Origin: a virus
IMG/VR virus record: IMGVR_UViG_3300032311_000248
Span: 1 to 20,996 of that record
DNA length: 20,996 bases
Strand: one strand, 5' to 3'
Shown here: one piece after another, positions 13,208 through 20,055 of the stretch
How the letters are laid out: each line of letters opens with the position of its first letter
Numbering within the stretch: the stretch's first letter is position 1
Program-made: the position numbers and the translations under genes
The notes under the pieces: model-generated
What the model was told of the DNA's origin: nothing
Databases searched by the model: none
What the model saw: the letters and a program-made list of their open reading frames with translations, nothing else

Positions 13208-15519
13208 AATATATCCTCGCGTTCAAAGTTGCTGATACTGTCCACGTACTTCTGTGCCTTCGGGTTAAGCTTGATGCCAAGGTACACGTTGGCCGACTCA
13301 CCATCAATGCGCACCCTTGTCGCTGTCACGCGGTGATCCTGCGTTGCCGCAAGAAACCTGCGCTTGAACGCCATGTCACTTCCGGGCGGTATGTTTTTGG
13401 CGGTGGCCCACTTGCGCCAACACACGAACACCTCGTCCTTCATAGCCGTGGCCTCTAGGTCGTACACCAACGCGTCTGTGACAAACGACCCAATCGGGTT
13501 GCCTAGCTCCTCCATCAACTCCAGTAACTCGCGCCCTGTTGTTGGTTGTTGGAACCTCTGTCCCTCGCGCGCCATGCGTCGTTGCTGTCCTGCAATAGCC
13601 CAGTTAAAAATAGCAGGCAACTCCTTGGCCAACTTGTCGGCCAACAGCGTGTCCTCTTTGCCATAAAAACTATTGCTCATCTTTAGCACGATCATCCTGC
13701 CCGTCAAAGCGTTGGAGTTTTCCGTCAACTGCAAGGCCTCGTTTGAGTAGATCACGATGCGCGTCGGCAAATAGCCGCTCCAAGCTTCCTTGTTCTTCCT
13801 GTTCACAGTCACAGTATCCCCGCCAACAATCCGGAGCAACTGGCTCACTACAGCGCCCCTGTTGCGCTCCGGTGCGCGTGCGTCCGTGAAACTCGCTAGC
13901 AATTTTCCTAGCCAAGGTTGAAGTCCAAAAGTGTCGCATAGTTCATCCAGTTGTGGCGCCACCGTGTTGTGTTGCCCCAAGAGGCTAACGAGCACCTTGT
14001 TGATCGTTCCCTTACCAGAGCGGCGCGGGCCAATGATGTTAAAGAACTTCTGCTGTGACGAGTCCCCGCTCAGAATGTAGCCGAACATCTCCTGCAGGCA
14101 GTCAACGCTTTGTGGGTCGTCGTGCCATATGTCCTGCAAGAAACGCTCCCACGTTGGGCACGTCGCATCAGGGTCGTACGCAAAGGGCAAACTGTTTTGC
14201 GTGAAGAAACCCAAGCTGTGTGGGATCAGCATGTTTTGCTCTGTGTGAAAGATGCCATTCTCAAGCGACACCAGTTTGCTCGGGTCGGGCCTGTTGCTAC
14301 CGTACCCCTCAAGCCACACCGGTGGTTTGGTGTTGGCCGTGTTGGGCAGGTGCGTCACCGCGTGCACCGCGTCAAGGATCGACGAGACGTGCGCAGGTGT
14401 TGGGTTGAACGGCATCAGGTTCTGCTTCTTGTCGTACTTCTTGCACCGGTCCAAGAACGTGTACAGCATGGAGCGCACCGTCGCCTCTTCAATGTCTTGG
14501 TAGTGCGTGCCCTTGTACTGGAACATGTCACCCGCGTAGGTTGTAAGTGACGTGCCCTCCTCGCACGTGAACTGACTGGCCAAGAACTCTTTAGCGTGGT
14601 TCAGTGGCCCGCCTGTGAGCACCTTCTCACCGTTGGCCACCACCTCGGCCTCCTTGGCCTTGTTAACCTTGAACACCAGTGATCGCAGTGTTGTGCCGCC
14701 ACTGCCACCAAAGCTGTCCCACTTGGCCGCGCACTGACCCGCCGCATAAGACCCGCAGGCCCCGTCGCTGTCAGACCACCGGTCCCACAACTCAAGCGCC
14801 TCGTAGTCGCCACCGAACTGGTGGTGCAGTGCCATGCCCACCGCCAACCACTCTGTGTACCCACAGTCTGGGTCCAGTTGTGTCAGCAGGTCGGTCTCCA
14901 CACGGGCCAAGTCCCACCCGTCAAGTGGTGGGCTGTAGTCCGCAAACGAGTCGCCCGATCGGTAGCTTCTGCGTGCGGGCACGATGTGCTGTAAGTCCTG
15001 CTCCTGATCGGGTATGTTGCCGCCTAACGTGTGGCCTGTCACTGTGAAGTAACGGCCCTTGGGGTAGATCTCTAAACCCTTCTCGTGGTCAACGTGCGCC
15101 GCGTTCAACTGCGCGCGTGTGAATATCTTGATGCCGGTGCCTGAGGGGCTTATTTCTGCGTACCCTAAGACAGCGTCTTTAATGGCCTGCGCTTCAGGCG
15201 TAAGAGACGTTGGGCCCTGAACGGCATCCACGCAGTCGTCCAAGTCAATGCCCATGATACTGTCGCTACCGTCAAAGACAAAACCAACACCGTCGAAACG
15301 ACCTGTTTGATAAGCTTCTTGTGCATGGAGAAAGTCACACCACGTTGTTGGGTTTGTAGAACTTGCTGACGACCCATTTGACTGCAGTGGTAACTTTGAC
15401 CACCGCTTGTTCGACCCTTCCCCAACCTCGACTAACCGCCACAAAACCCAACGGGAGATTTTCTTGAGGCTGATCGGGATATTCTCGAACTGAACTTCTA
15501 GTACTGTTGGCTTGTTCAT
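13204..15519 (-). CDS. Bifunctional AEP primase-polymerase / SF3 helicase
   Basis: This 771-residue replication protein combines three parts. Residues about 1-180 form an archaeo-eukaryotic primase/prim-pol domain with GIDLDD (D92, D94), SPSGTGIKIF (124-133) and EIYPKGRYFTVTG (150-162). Residues about 200-285 resemble a PriCT-2 linker (YTEWLAVGMALHH, ELWDRWS). Residues about 300-771 form a D5/P4-type SF3 helicase with Walker A GPRRSGKGT (497-505), Walker B-like KLLASFTDA (539-547), the sensor-like YSNEALQLTENSNALTGR (591-608) and a C-terminal winged-helix-like region. The AEP motif II residue after GTGI is Lys rather than the more usual His. The protein would unwind the origin and make primers, so it is the probable initiator and replicative helicase. 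AAGG lies 11 bases before the ATG. Confidence 0.94.
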   Translation of the reverse strand: MNKPTVLEVQFENIPISLKKISRWVLWRLVEVGEGSNKRWSKLPLQSNGSSASSTNPTTWCDFLHAQEAYQTGRFDGVGFVFDGSDSIMGIDLDDCVDAVQGPTSLTPEAQAIKDAVLGYAEISPSGTGIKIFTRAQLNAAHVDHEKGLEIYPKGRYFTVTGHTLGGNIPDQEQDLQHIVPARRSYRSGDSFADYSPPLDGWDLARVETDLLTQLDPDCGYTEWLAVGMALHHQFGGDYEALELWDRWSDSDGACGSYAAGQCAAKWDSFGGSGGTTLRSLVFKVNKAKEAEVVANGEKVLTGGPLNHAKEFLASQFTCEEGTSLTTYAGDMFQYKGTHYQDIEEATVRSMLYTFLDRCKKYDKKQNLMPFNPTPAHVSSILDAVHAVTHLPNTANTKPPVWLEGYGSNRPDPSKLVSLENGIFHTEQNMLIPHSLGFFTQNSLPFAYDPDATCPTWERFLQDIWHDDPQSVDCLQEMFGYILSGDSSQQKFFNIIGPRRSGKGTINKVLVSLLGQHNTVAPQLDELCDTFGLQPWLGKLLASFTDARAPERNRGAVVSQLLRIVGGDTVTVNRKNKEAWSGYLPTRIVIYSNEALQLTENSNALTGRMIVLKMSNSFYGKEDTLLADKLAKELPAIFNWAIAGQQRRMAREGQRFQQPTTGRELLELMEELGNPIGSFVTDALVYDLEATAMKDEVFVCWRKWATAKNIPPGSDMAFKRRFLAATQDHRVTATRVRIDGESANVYLGIKLNPKAQKYVDSISNFEREDIF

Positions 15520-15552
15520 CTATTTGTGCCTTTTCATTTGGTGAATAGTTTA

Positions 15553-16314
15553 TCATTTTTTATCTCCATTTTTAAGAAACGTGCCATAGACCCTCGCCAT
15601 TTGAAAGAACAGGCTTTCATCATTCAATGCGTGTGCTTCCTTGGCCAGTGCAAGGGTCACAAAATCTGCAATGACCCGCAAGTTTAACTGGTGCCTTGTC
15701 CACCCCTCTAAGCCCTCTTGGTGTATTGCTTTGCCGTTTCTTGACAGGCTGTCTGTGATAATGTATGCCTCAGGGTTAATTGTTAACCACTCTTTTACGC
15801 ACCTTGCGTCGTCTGATAAGACGGCCGCGTCGGGGTACTGCTCGGCCATTTGCTTTAACTTTTTAAAGTCTGGCGTGCGGTCCGTGCCCCTCAAGTGAAC
15901 TACACGAGGCAGTGGAATTTGTGATATGTCCCGCAAACACTTTATCTCTAGCCTCTTTGCCAGTGTTACCATGCTCCACGTGCGTGGGCCTACACCAGAG
16001 TGAACCCACACGGGGGTATCACCGTCCGCGTCTTCTAGCTGAAACTCCACGTAGTCTTTGATCCTATACACCCAGTCGCCGTTTGGCTTTTCCAGTGCGT
16101 CGTTCCAAAACTCTGGGTACGCTGTGCCCTCAGGCTCGCCCCTTGGAACGCCTCGCACGTCAAAGTACGTGTAAAACCCCGTCTGCCACATTGTGTCGTA
16201 CCAGTCAACGTACAGGTGCCGGTTGTACTTGACGGCCACGTCAATGCAGTACGATAAACACTGGAGCCTGTCCGCAAAACCTTCCCACCCCTTACTGACA
16301 ATTACCTTGCTCAT
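15553..16314 (-). CDS. Fucosyltransferase-like glycosyltransferase (NodZ/GT23-type motif)
   Basis: The 253-residue protein resembles GT-B fucosyltransferases of the GT23/GT11/GT65 group. N-terminal KGWEGFADRLQCLSYC fits the glycine-rich acceptor loop, and VVHLRGTDRTPDF (138-150) carries the HxRxTD motif that binds GDP-sugar phosphates. VLSDD (165-169) and a late ADFVTLALAKEA segment also fit the fold. The protein lacks a signal peptide and is probably cytoplasmic. It sits directly upstream of the primase gene in the replication operon, 33 bases away, and overlaps the gene before it by 4 bases (ATGA). Substrates could be host surface glycans, a phage protein or modified DNA; the sequence does not tell. 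The fold call is moderately sure, the sugar specificity is not. Confidence 0.7.
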   Translation of the reverse strand: MSKVIVSKGWEGFADRLQCLSYCIDVAVKYNRHLYVDWYDTMWQTGFYTYFDVRGVPRGEPEGTAYPEFWNDALEKPNGDWVYRIKDYVEFQLEDADGDTPVWVHSGVGPRTWSMVTLAKRLEIKCLRDISQIPLPRVVHLRGTDRTPDFKKLKQMAEQYPDAAVLSDDARCVKEWLTINPEAYIITDSLSRNGKAIHQEGLEGWTRHQLNLRVIADFVTLALAKEAHALNDESLFFQMARVYGTFLKNGDKK

Positions 16315-16667
16315 TTTTTAATCCCTCGAATGTGGTCTGACGCAACGTCTCTTGCCTGCTTCATCTCCATCAGGCTCATCTCTGTCTCTTTAATCTGCTC
16401 GTCCATCTCATTGACGATGGCCTGTCCGTACTTCTCTGCGGCCTCCTCGGCTGTCAGGTCTTGAAGTGTCGCCTTGTTGAGCACGCTGTCTCTGTCCTCT
16501 ATGCCATGGTACCCGAACTGCACGATGCCCTGCATCTCTAACACAGCGATCACAGCCATGGGCATAATTAGCACGATGGCCAACGCTGTGATGGGGTCCA
16601 AAAAATACGCCGTCACAGACGCCAGTATCGCGCCAAATAAATAGATCGCGTAGATAATTTTCTTCAT
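16311..16667 (-). CDS. Small inner-membrane protein with C-terminal coiled coil
   Basis: No family is recognised. Residues about 4-22 and 26-46 are two hydrophobic helices with a short turn containing Asp-Pro, followed by a cytoplasmic, strongly charged helical region (about 70-115, EMDEQIKETEMSLMEMKQAR) with coiled-coil heptads. The layout resembles small phage membrane proteins that alter host membrane functions, but no specific role is supported. The start and stop each overlap the neighbouring genes by 4 bases. Confidence 0.8.
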   Translation of the reverse strand: MKKIIYAIYLFGAILASVTAYFLDPITALAIVLIMPMAVIAVLEMQGIVQFGYHGIEDRDSVLNKATLQDLTAEEAAEKYGQAIVNEMDEQIKETEMSLMEMKQARDVASDHIRGIKK

Positions 16668-16870
16668 TGGTTTTCCCCGCAGGTTGCTAGTGTGTCGTTG
16701 ACTATCTCGGCAATGTGGCCGAACACGTCCGCCATTGGGGTCTCGTATTTGTAGTGCTGTCGTAACTGCGCCTCAATGTCTAGCAGGGCCATGATGGCCG
16801 TCTGCCCGTGCAGGGCGTACCTCAGTTTGTCCTCGTCTTGTGGGTACTCGAACTCTAGTGTGGCTTTCAT
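16664..16870 (-). CDS. Small conserved phage protein (MKATLEFEYPQ type)
   Basis: This 68-residue protein begins MKATLEFEYPQDEDKLRYAL and continues AIMALLDIEAQLRQHYKYE. It resembles a short protein family common in phage early regions (from memory), with an N-terminal beta strand, a ligand-like acidic stretch and an amphipathic helix. Function is unknown. It overlaps both neighbours by 4 bases. Confidence 0.8.
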   Translation of the reverse strand: MKATLEFEYPQDEDKLRYALHGQTAIMALLDIEAQLRQHYKYETPMADVFGHIAEIVNDTLATCGENQ

Positions 16871-17199
16871 GCTTTGCTCCAGTCGTATCCGTCATCGTCT
16901 TCACCGGCACGTGCTCGGTCTTCAAAGATGTACTTGGGTTGATAATTTTGCGTGTAGTCGACCCACGCCTCCTCGTAACGCATGTATTCCAAATTTGGAA
17001 TAAACAGCGGCGTCAGTCGCCCGTCCTCCTTGACAGACCCCAGACAGCGCGTGGCCGGTGTGCGCGTTGCACGCCAGACCTTACGGGCACGGCGCACACG
17101 TAGCCACGCCTCCCTAACTTCCTCGGTCCATTGGGCCGCCTGTTTGGGGGACAACCGTTTAAGGTTGGCTTCGTATACTTCGCGCTCGTTGTCTGTCAT
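16867..17199 (-). CDS. Hypothetical basic/acidic protein
   Basis: Unrecognised 110-residue protein. I start it at the ATG at 17199 (MTDNEREVYEANL) because AAAGGA lies 7 bases before it and this ATG follows the upstream stop by one base; a longer frame upstream begins inside that gene. The middle is Arg/Trp-rich (WTEEVREAWLRVRRARKVW), which may bind nucleic acid; the end is acidic (EDDDGYDWSKA). No catalytic motif is visible. Confidence 0.75.
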   Translation of the reverse strand: MTDNEREVYEANLKRLSPKQAAQWTEEVREAWLRVRRARKVWRATRTPATRCLGSVKEDGRLTPLFIPNLEYMRYEEAWVDYTQNYQPKYIFEDRARAGEDDDGYDWSKA

Positions 17200-17200
17200 C

Positions 17201-17398
17201 TCAGTCCTTTGGTGGTGGCGTGTAGCCCTTGCCTTCAGCGATGGCGGTTTTGAGCACGCTAATGAACGCAAAATTCAGCAGGTACCGTGTTGCCAGTGGG
17301 CCCATGTTGATGTTGCAGTCACAGGACCCGTCCTCGTTCTCCTGCACGTGCTCTACCCTGATGTAGTCAAAGTCCTTAATGTCAACTTCTGAGATCAT
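17201..17398 (-). CDS. Small hypothetical protein
   Basis: 65 residues from the ATG at 17398, chosen because the open frame further upstream runs back into the small membrane protein gene; the ribosome site there is only a weak GAG. The N-terminal half is acidic (EVDIKDFDYIRVEHVQENED). The second half, ATRYLLNFAFISVLKTAIAE, looks like one amphipathic helix, and a Pro-rich end follows. Two cysteines in SCDC may be functional. Unknown role. Confidence 0.65.
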   Translation of the reverse strand: MISEVDIKDFDYIRVEHVQENEDGSCDCNINMGPLATRYLLNFAFISVLKTAIAEGKGYTPPPKD

Positions 17399-17400
17399 AA

Positions 17401-17544
17401 TTAACTCGCTAGTTTGTACAGGCCGACGTTTGCAAACGCGTAGCCTAAATACGTTAAACACATAGGCATGTTGCCCTTGAGCCCCTGCTCAACTGCCACG
17501 CCCGCATAAATTAGCCCTGTAAGGGCAATTAACCACCCGCTCAT
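17401..17544 (-). CDS. Tiny phage membrane protein
   Basis: A 47-residue gene found by reading the gap between two longer genes. It starts MSGWLIALTGLIYAGVAVEQ and ends YLGYAFANVGLYKLAS, forming two hydrophobic helices around a short polar turn (GLKGNM). An AGAGGAG site lies 8 bases before the ATG, and its stop is 2 bases before the next ATG. Short two-helix proteins with the same G-Y-A-x-x-N-V-G-L ending are familiar from many phage early regions. Its role is unknown, perhaps in membrane modification. Confidence 0.78.
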   Translation of the reverse strand: MSGWLIALTGLIYAGVAVEQGLKGNMPMCLTYLGYAFANVGLYKLAS

Positions 17545-17548
17545 ACCC

Positions 17549-17755
17549 TTACTCCTCTTTTTTGCCCTTATGAGGTCCACTACATTCTGCCTCCACCAAC
17601 TTAACGAACTTTACCAACTCCTTGTCGTAGTCACAAGACCAGTCTATCGTGGCGCCTCTCGGTTTCCAATAGCTATCCTTTGACCACATAATAAAACCGG
17701 CCTGTTCTGCTAATTGTAGCATTCTAGCACGATTCATGCCAGTTTTAATCGTCAT
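17549..17755 (-). CDS. Small hypothetical protein (LAEQAGF type)
   Basis: 68 residues. GGAG sits 7 bases before the ATG. The pattern MLQLAEQAGF ... ELVKFVKLVEAEC matches that of the protein at 17900-18106 (IIEMAKQAGW ... LWAFAKLVAQHEREAC), so the two look like paralogs of a small family common in phages. The middle differs (SYWKPRGATIDWS). Function unknown. It overlaps the upstream gene by 11 bases in another frame. Confidence 0.75.
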   Translation of the reverse strand: MTIKTGMNRARMLQLAEQAGFIMWSKDSYWKPRGATIDWSCDYDKELVKFVKLVEAECSGPHKGKKEE

Positions 17756-17903
17756 TGTTTTTCTCCACTTGCGGAAAATAAAAGGTCTGGAAATTCACAG
17801 CCGTTTCCCCGTCCTTGGTCAGCACCACCAGTGTTGCCGCAGTCAAGTCCATGCCATAAATTGTGCGTAATGCTCGCCACACTCTTTGCATTTCGTTATT
17901 CAT
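17745..17903 (-). CDS. Small hypothetical protein
   Basis: A 52-residue gene found by hand. It reads MNNEMQRVWRALRTIYGMDL, then a beta-rich segment (TLVVLTKDGETAVNFQTFYF) and an Asn/Asp-rich end. Its ATG overlaps the stop of the previous gene by 4 bases (ATGA), and it fills what would otherwise be a 144-base gap. No recognised family. Confidence 0.68.
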   Translation of the reverse strand: MNNEMQRVWRALRTIYGMDLTAATLVVLTKDGETAVNFQTFYFPQVEKNNDD

Positions 17904-18106
17904 GTTTGTCCCCTTGCTCGGATGGCTTTTTCAACAAGAATTTTTGTACTGCCGTAGCAGAACTCATCACAAATCTTTGCACAAGCCTCACGCTCATGCT
18001 GTGCTACTAGCTTGGCAAATGCCCACAAAGGCTCATATCCGCTTTCACCATGTGCATATTGCCAGCCAGCTTGTTTAGCCATTTCAATGATTTCATCTTG
18101 TGTCAT
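17900..18106 (-). CDS. Small conserved phage protein (AKQAGW/FAKLV type)
   Basis: 68 residues from the ATG at 18106, which overlaps the upstream stop by 4 bases; the longer open frame before it is a low-complexity read of the upstream gene. The sequence MTQDEIIEMAKQAGW and FAKLVAQHEREACAKICDE is typical of a widespread family of short phage proteins without known function. Cys residues in EACAKICDEFC could bind metal, which is speculation. It is a likely paralog of the 17549-17755 protein. Confidence 0.78.
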   Translation of the reverse strand: MTQDEIIEMAKQAGWQYAHGESGYEPLWAFAKLVAQHEREACAKICDEFCYGSTKILVEKAIRARGQT

Positions 18107-18342
18107 GTTTGTCCCCTGTATGTCAACTCGGGCGCCGTGTACGTGGTGCCCTTCCAGTCTGCGTGGTACGCGCTCCTGACCTTCTTGGCCTCCAACTCGG
18201 CCGCCTTCTTGGCCTTTGTGTCCCGTTTGTACGCGTTCATTTTCTCCCTGTTGGCCTTGGCCCACTCGCGCTCTGCCTCGCGCTTGCGCTCTAGGCGCCG
18301 TTGGTTTGTTGCCCACACGTCCCGTATGTCGCCTTTAGCCAT
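18103..18342 (-). CDS. Small basic coiled-coil-like protein
   Basis: 79 residues dominated by a long Lys/Arg/Glu/Ala helix (RRLERKREAEREWAKANREK, then AKKAAELEAKK), followed by a short Tyr-rich tail. AAAGGAG lies 8 bases before the ATG. The composition suggests nucleic-acid binding or oligomerisation. No family is recognised. Confidence 0.72.
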   Translation of the reverse strand: MAKGDIRDVWATNQRRLERKREAEREWAKANREKMNAYKRDTKAKKAAELEAKKVRSAYHADWKGTTYTAPELTYRGQT

Positions 18343-18511
18343 GGTTCCTCTCCTTTAATTTAGCCTCCGCCCATTTTACCCCGTGCAAAAACGCAACGTC
18401 GCCGATGTAGATGTCAGGTATCTCGCGCTCCGAGACGCCCCTCCACGGCCGCACGTCCTCGTCTCTCCTGCCCATGCGGTCGATCTCCCGCTGTACGTCT
18501 TCGTCTCTCAT
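18335..18511 (-). CDS. Small hypothetical protein
   Basis: 58 residues from the ATG at 18511, preferred over an ATG 7 codons upstream because it forms the ATGA overlap seen throughout this operon and has AAGGGG 5 bases ahead. The first half is rich in Arg/Asp/Glu (DVQREIDRMGRRDEDVRPW), then GDVAFLHGVKWAEAKLKE. Unknown function. Confidence 0.65.
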   Translation of the reverse strand: MRDEDVQREIDRMGRRDEDVRPWRGVSEREIPDIYIGDVAFLHGVKWAEAKLKERNHG

Positions 18512-18843
18512 GTCATCCCCTTGCGTGCGCATGGTGCGCGTTCTGCGAACACCGCCGCCAGTAGGTGGTCGGCTCCCTTGTTAGGCCCGTGGTACCGGCC
18601 CAGTCCCTCGCGTGTCCACTTGAGCAGTGTCTCGCGTGTCGGCGCCATGCCCGTGGGGCAGTGCGTGATGCCCGTCATGGCGTCGTAGGCCCCGAGCACG
18701 TAACCCGCGGCCTGCACCGCCTCAGGGGTGTACTGGTCCTTCAGCGCCGCGCGCAGGTTGTCGATCGACAACTGTTGGGAGTAAGCGCTCACTTCAAATA
18801 GGGCGCACCCAATAAGGATGAGGGTTTTAACTGGTCTCAACAC
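18508..18843 (-). CDS. Secreted Rap1a/Tai-like domain protein
   Basis: About 111 residues. An N-terminal signal sequence (LRPVKTLILIGCALFEVSA) could be cut after SAYS, or at Cys in the lipobox-like LIGC. The rest resembles the Rap1a/Tai immunity-like fold: AAGYVLGAYDAMTGITHCPT, an RETLLKWTREGLGRY helix and AAVFAERAPC, with the two conserved cysteines of that fold. In Serratia, Rap proteins neutralise type VI secretion amidase effectors in the periplasm. In phages and many genomes such domains are of unknown purpose. An AAGGAG site 6 bases before a GTG favours that start over the ATG 5 codons upstream (18858). It overlaps the upstream gene by 17 bases. Confidence 0.7.
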   Translation of the reverse strand: MLRPVKTLILIGCALFEVSAYSQQLSIDNLRAALKDQYTPEAVQAAGYVLGAYDAMTGITHCPTGMAPTRETLLKWTREGLGRYHGPNKGADHLLAAVFAERAPCARKGMT

Positions 18844-19102
18844 TGTCGTCTCCTTCATGTCTGTATTCCATCTCAGCCGCTAGGCTGTTTAGTTGGTCAT
18901 ATGCGTCGGGGTTCCATATTGCGTCGTCTAACGACGGGCCAATAAGGGTTTGGTGTATGGTCCACGTGTCCGCCTCTTGGGTGAACAAGGGCCTCAGGTA
19001 CCGGCCCAACATCGCGTCGTCTACTAATCGGTCGGCTCTCGCCCGCTCCAATTCGTACGACCGCTTGTAGGCCTCCACCAGTTGTATCATTCTGTCAATC
19101 AT
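18827..19102 (-). CDS. Hypothetical protein
   Basis: Unrecognised 91-residue protein. It starts with a helical segment (MIQLVEAYKRSYELERARAD) and has an acidic second half (PSLDDAIWNPDAYDQLNSLA, then EMEYRHEGDD). It overlaps the sigma-factor stop by 8 bases, so the two are co-translated. It might bind the sigma protein, but only the position suggests this. Confidence 0.7.
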   Translation of the reverse strand: MIDRMIQLVEAYKRSYELERARADRLVDDAMLGRYLRPLFTQEADTWTIHQTLIGPSLDDAIWNPDAYDQLNSLAAEMEYRHEGDDSVETS

Positions 19103-19619
19103 GTTCTTCTTCCGTTACTTGGTCTTTCTTGAACGCGTCCAATGAGACCGGTTGTCTCTGGCTCACCACCAGTCTATCACGGACCCTGCTCTCTGTCAGG
19201 CCCGCTATCTTGGCCACCTCTTTGGTCGTTGGCTCCCTGTTGAGCACTTGGGCCAACTCGGTCTCCACCCGCTTGATCTTGCGCAGGTCCTCCTGCACCG
19301 CCACCGGCACGTGGATCATCAGCCCCTTGTTCTCCACCGCCCTGAGCACTTGGCTCTTGATCAGTGTGCGCGCGTAGCTTGCAAACCTTCCCTGCGGTTT
19401 CCACCTGTGCGCCGCCTTCATCAAGGCCATGTAGCCTTCTTGCAGTAGGTCGTCCCGTGTCATGCTCCCCGCCATGTCCCACTGCGGCAACTTCTGCACG
19501 ATGTACACCACCAGCCCCATGTTGGCCTCCACCAAGGCCTCGTGGGCCTCCTCGTCACCCTGCACGATTCTGTGGTGCAGGTCGATCTCCTGCTGTGCCG
19601 TCAGTAGTTTGCGTCTCAT
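19095..19619 (-). CDS. Phage sigma-70 family factor with regions 1.2-3, lacking region 4
   Basis: 174 residues: LTAQQEIDLHHRIVQGDEEA (region 1.2/2.1 start), EALVEANMGLVVYIVQKL (2.1), DDLLQEGYMALMKAAHRW (2.2), GRFASYARTLIKSQVLRAVE (2.3-2.4), IHVPVAVQEDLRKI and a helical region 3 ending LTESRVRDRLVVSQRQPVSL, which corresponds to the start of the 3.2 linker. The protein then stops after a short charged tail, so the -35-binding region 4 is missing. It should still bind core polymerase and a -10 element. A separate region-4-like protein is encoded at 10435-10731. The position early in the operon suits control of middle or late phage genes. Confidence 0.88.
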   Translation of the reverse strand: MRRKLLTAQQEIDLHHRIVQGDEEAHEALVEANMGLVVYIVQKLPQWDMAGSMTRDDLLQEGYMALMKAAHRWKPQGRFASYARTLIKSQVLRAVENKGLMIHVPVAVQEDLRKIKRVETELAQVLNREPTTKEVAKIAGLTESRVRDRLVVSQRQPVSLDAFKKDQVTEEEHD

Positions 19620-19882
19620 TCTTGGTCCATTGTGTTGTTATAGTCGAGCATGGCCTGCACCCCATCCTCTCTACCGGCCTGATAGGCGTCCCATGACTCA
19701 CAGTCGCACACGTACCGGCCCGCTTGGTGGCTTGCCTCTCTCGCAAACCCGTGTGGCGCCTTTGAGTGTGGGTTGCACTTAGGCTGTTTGGCCCCTTGGT
19801 CGTACGCAAACTGCACCATCTCAATGGTGCGCGGGTCCGCGTTGACAATTTGCAACATTTGCGTGATCTCGTCTCGGTTCAT
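19616..19882 (-). CDS. Small phage protein, possible Cys-containing
   Basis: 88 residues from the ATG at 19882, which overlaps the upstream stop (ATGA) and has AAGGAG 9 bases ahead. MNRDEITQMLQIVNADPRTI is followed by FAYDQGAKQPKCNPH and GRYVCDCESWDAYQAGREDG. Cys/His spacing (C, H, then CxC) might bind a metal ion. Function unknown. Confidence 0.75.
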   Translation of the reverse strand: MNRDEITQMLQIVNADPRTIEMVQFAYDQGAKQPKCNPHSKAPHGFAREASHQAGRYVCDCESWDAYQAGREDGVQAMLDYNNTMDQE

Positions 19883-20046
19883 TCTTGTGGCTCCTTGACT
19901 GCCACCTCGGTCCACGCCTGTAGGTGCACCACCTCGTTGTCCTTGGTCACACAGTAAGAATACATGCCGTCAATGTGCTTGAACTCCAACTCCATGCCAT
20001 TTTCTAGCACGATCGTGCTGTTATTTGGTACTTCGTATAATTTCAT
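19879..20046 (-). CDS. Small conserved phage protein (DGMYSYC type)
   Basis: A 55-residue gene found by hand in a gap between two longer genes: MKLYEVPNNSTIVLENGMEL, then HIDGMYSYC and VVHLQAWTEVAV. AAGGA lies 6 bases before the ATG and its stop overlaps the next ATG. A DGMYS-[YL]-C followed by VVHL-[AQ]-A pattern is common in short phage proteins (from memory). It is probably a small beta-sheet protein; its role is unknown. Confidence 0.78.
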   Translation of the reverse strand: MKLYEVPNNSTIVLENGMELEFKHIDGMYSYCVTKDNEVVHLQAWTEVAVKEPQE

Positions 20047-20055
20047 TTTGTTTCC

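Noticed and set aside
15335-15556. A 73-codon frame starting at an ATGA overlap with the glycosyltransferase stop, running into the primase gene in another frame
   Set aside because: It overlaps the conserved primase N-terminus by 185 bases and its own product shows no family pattern. The overlap-type start is intriguing but probably chance, though reinitiation toward the primase ATG may use it.
17900-18316. 138-codon version of the small protein gene starting at 18316
   Set aside because: The first 70 codons are a low-complexity Gly/Arg/Gln-rich read of the upstream gene in another frame; the ATG at 18106 has the operon's usual overlap.
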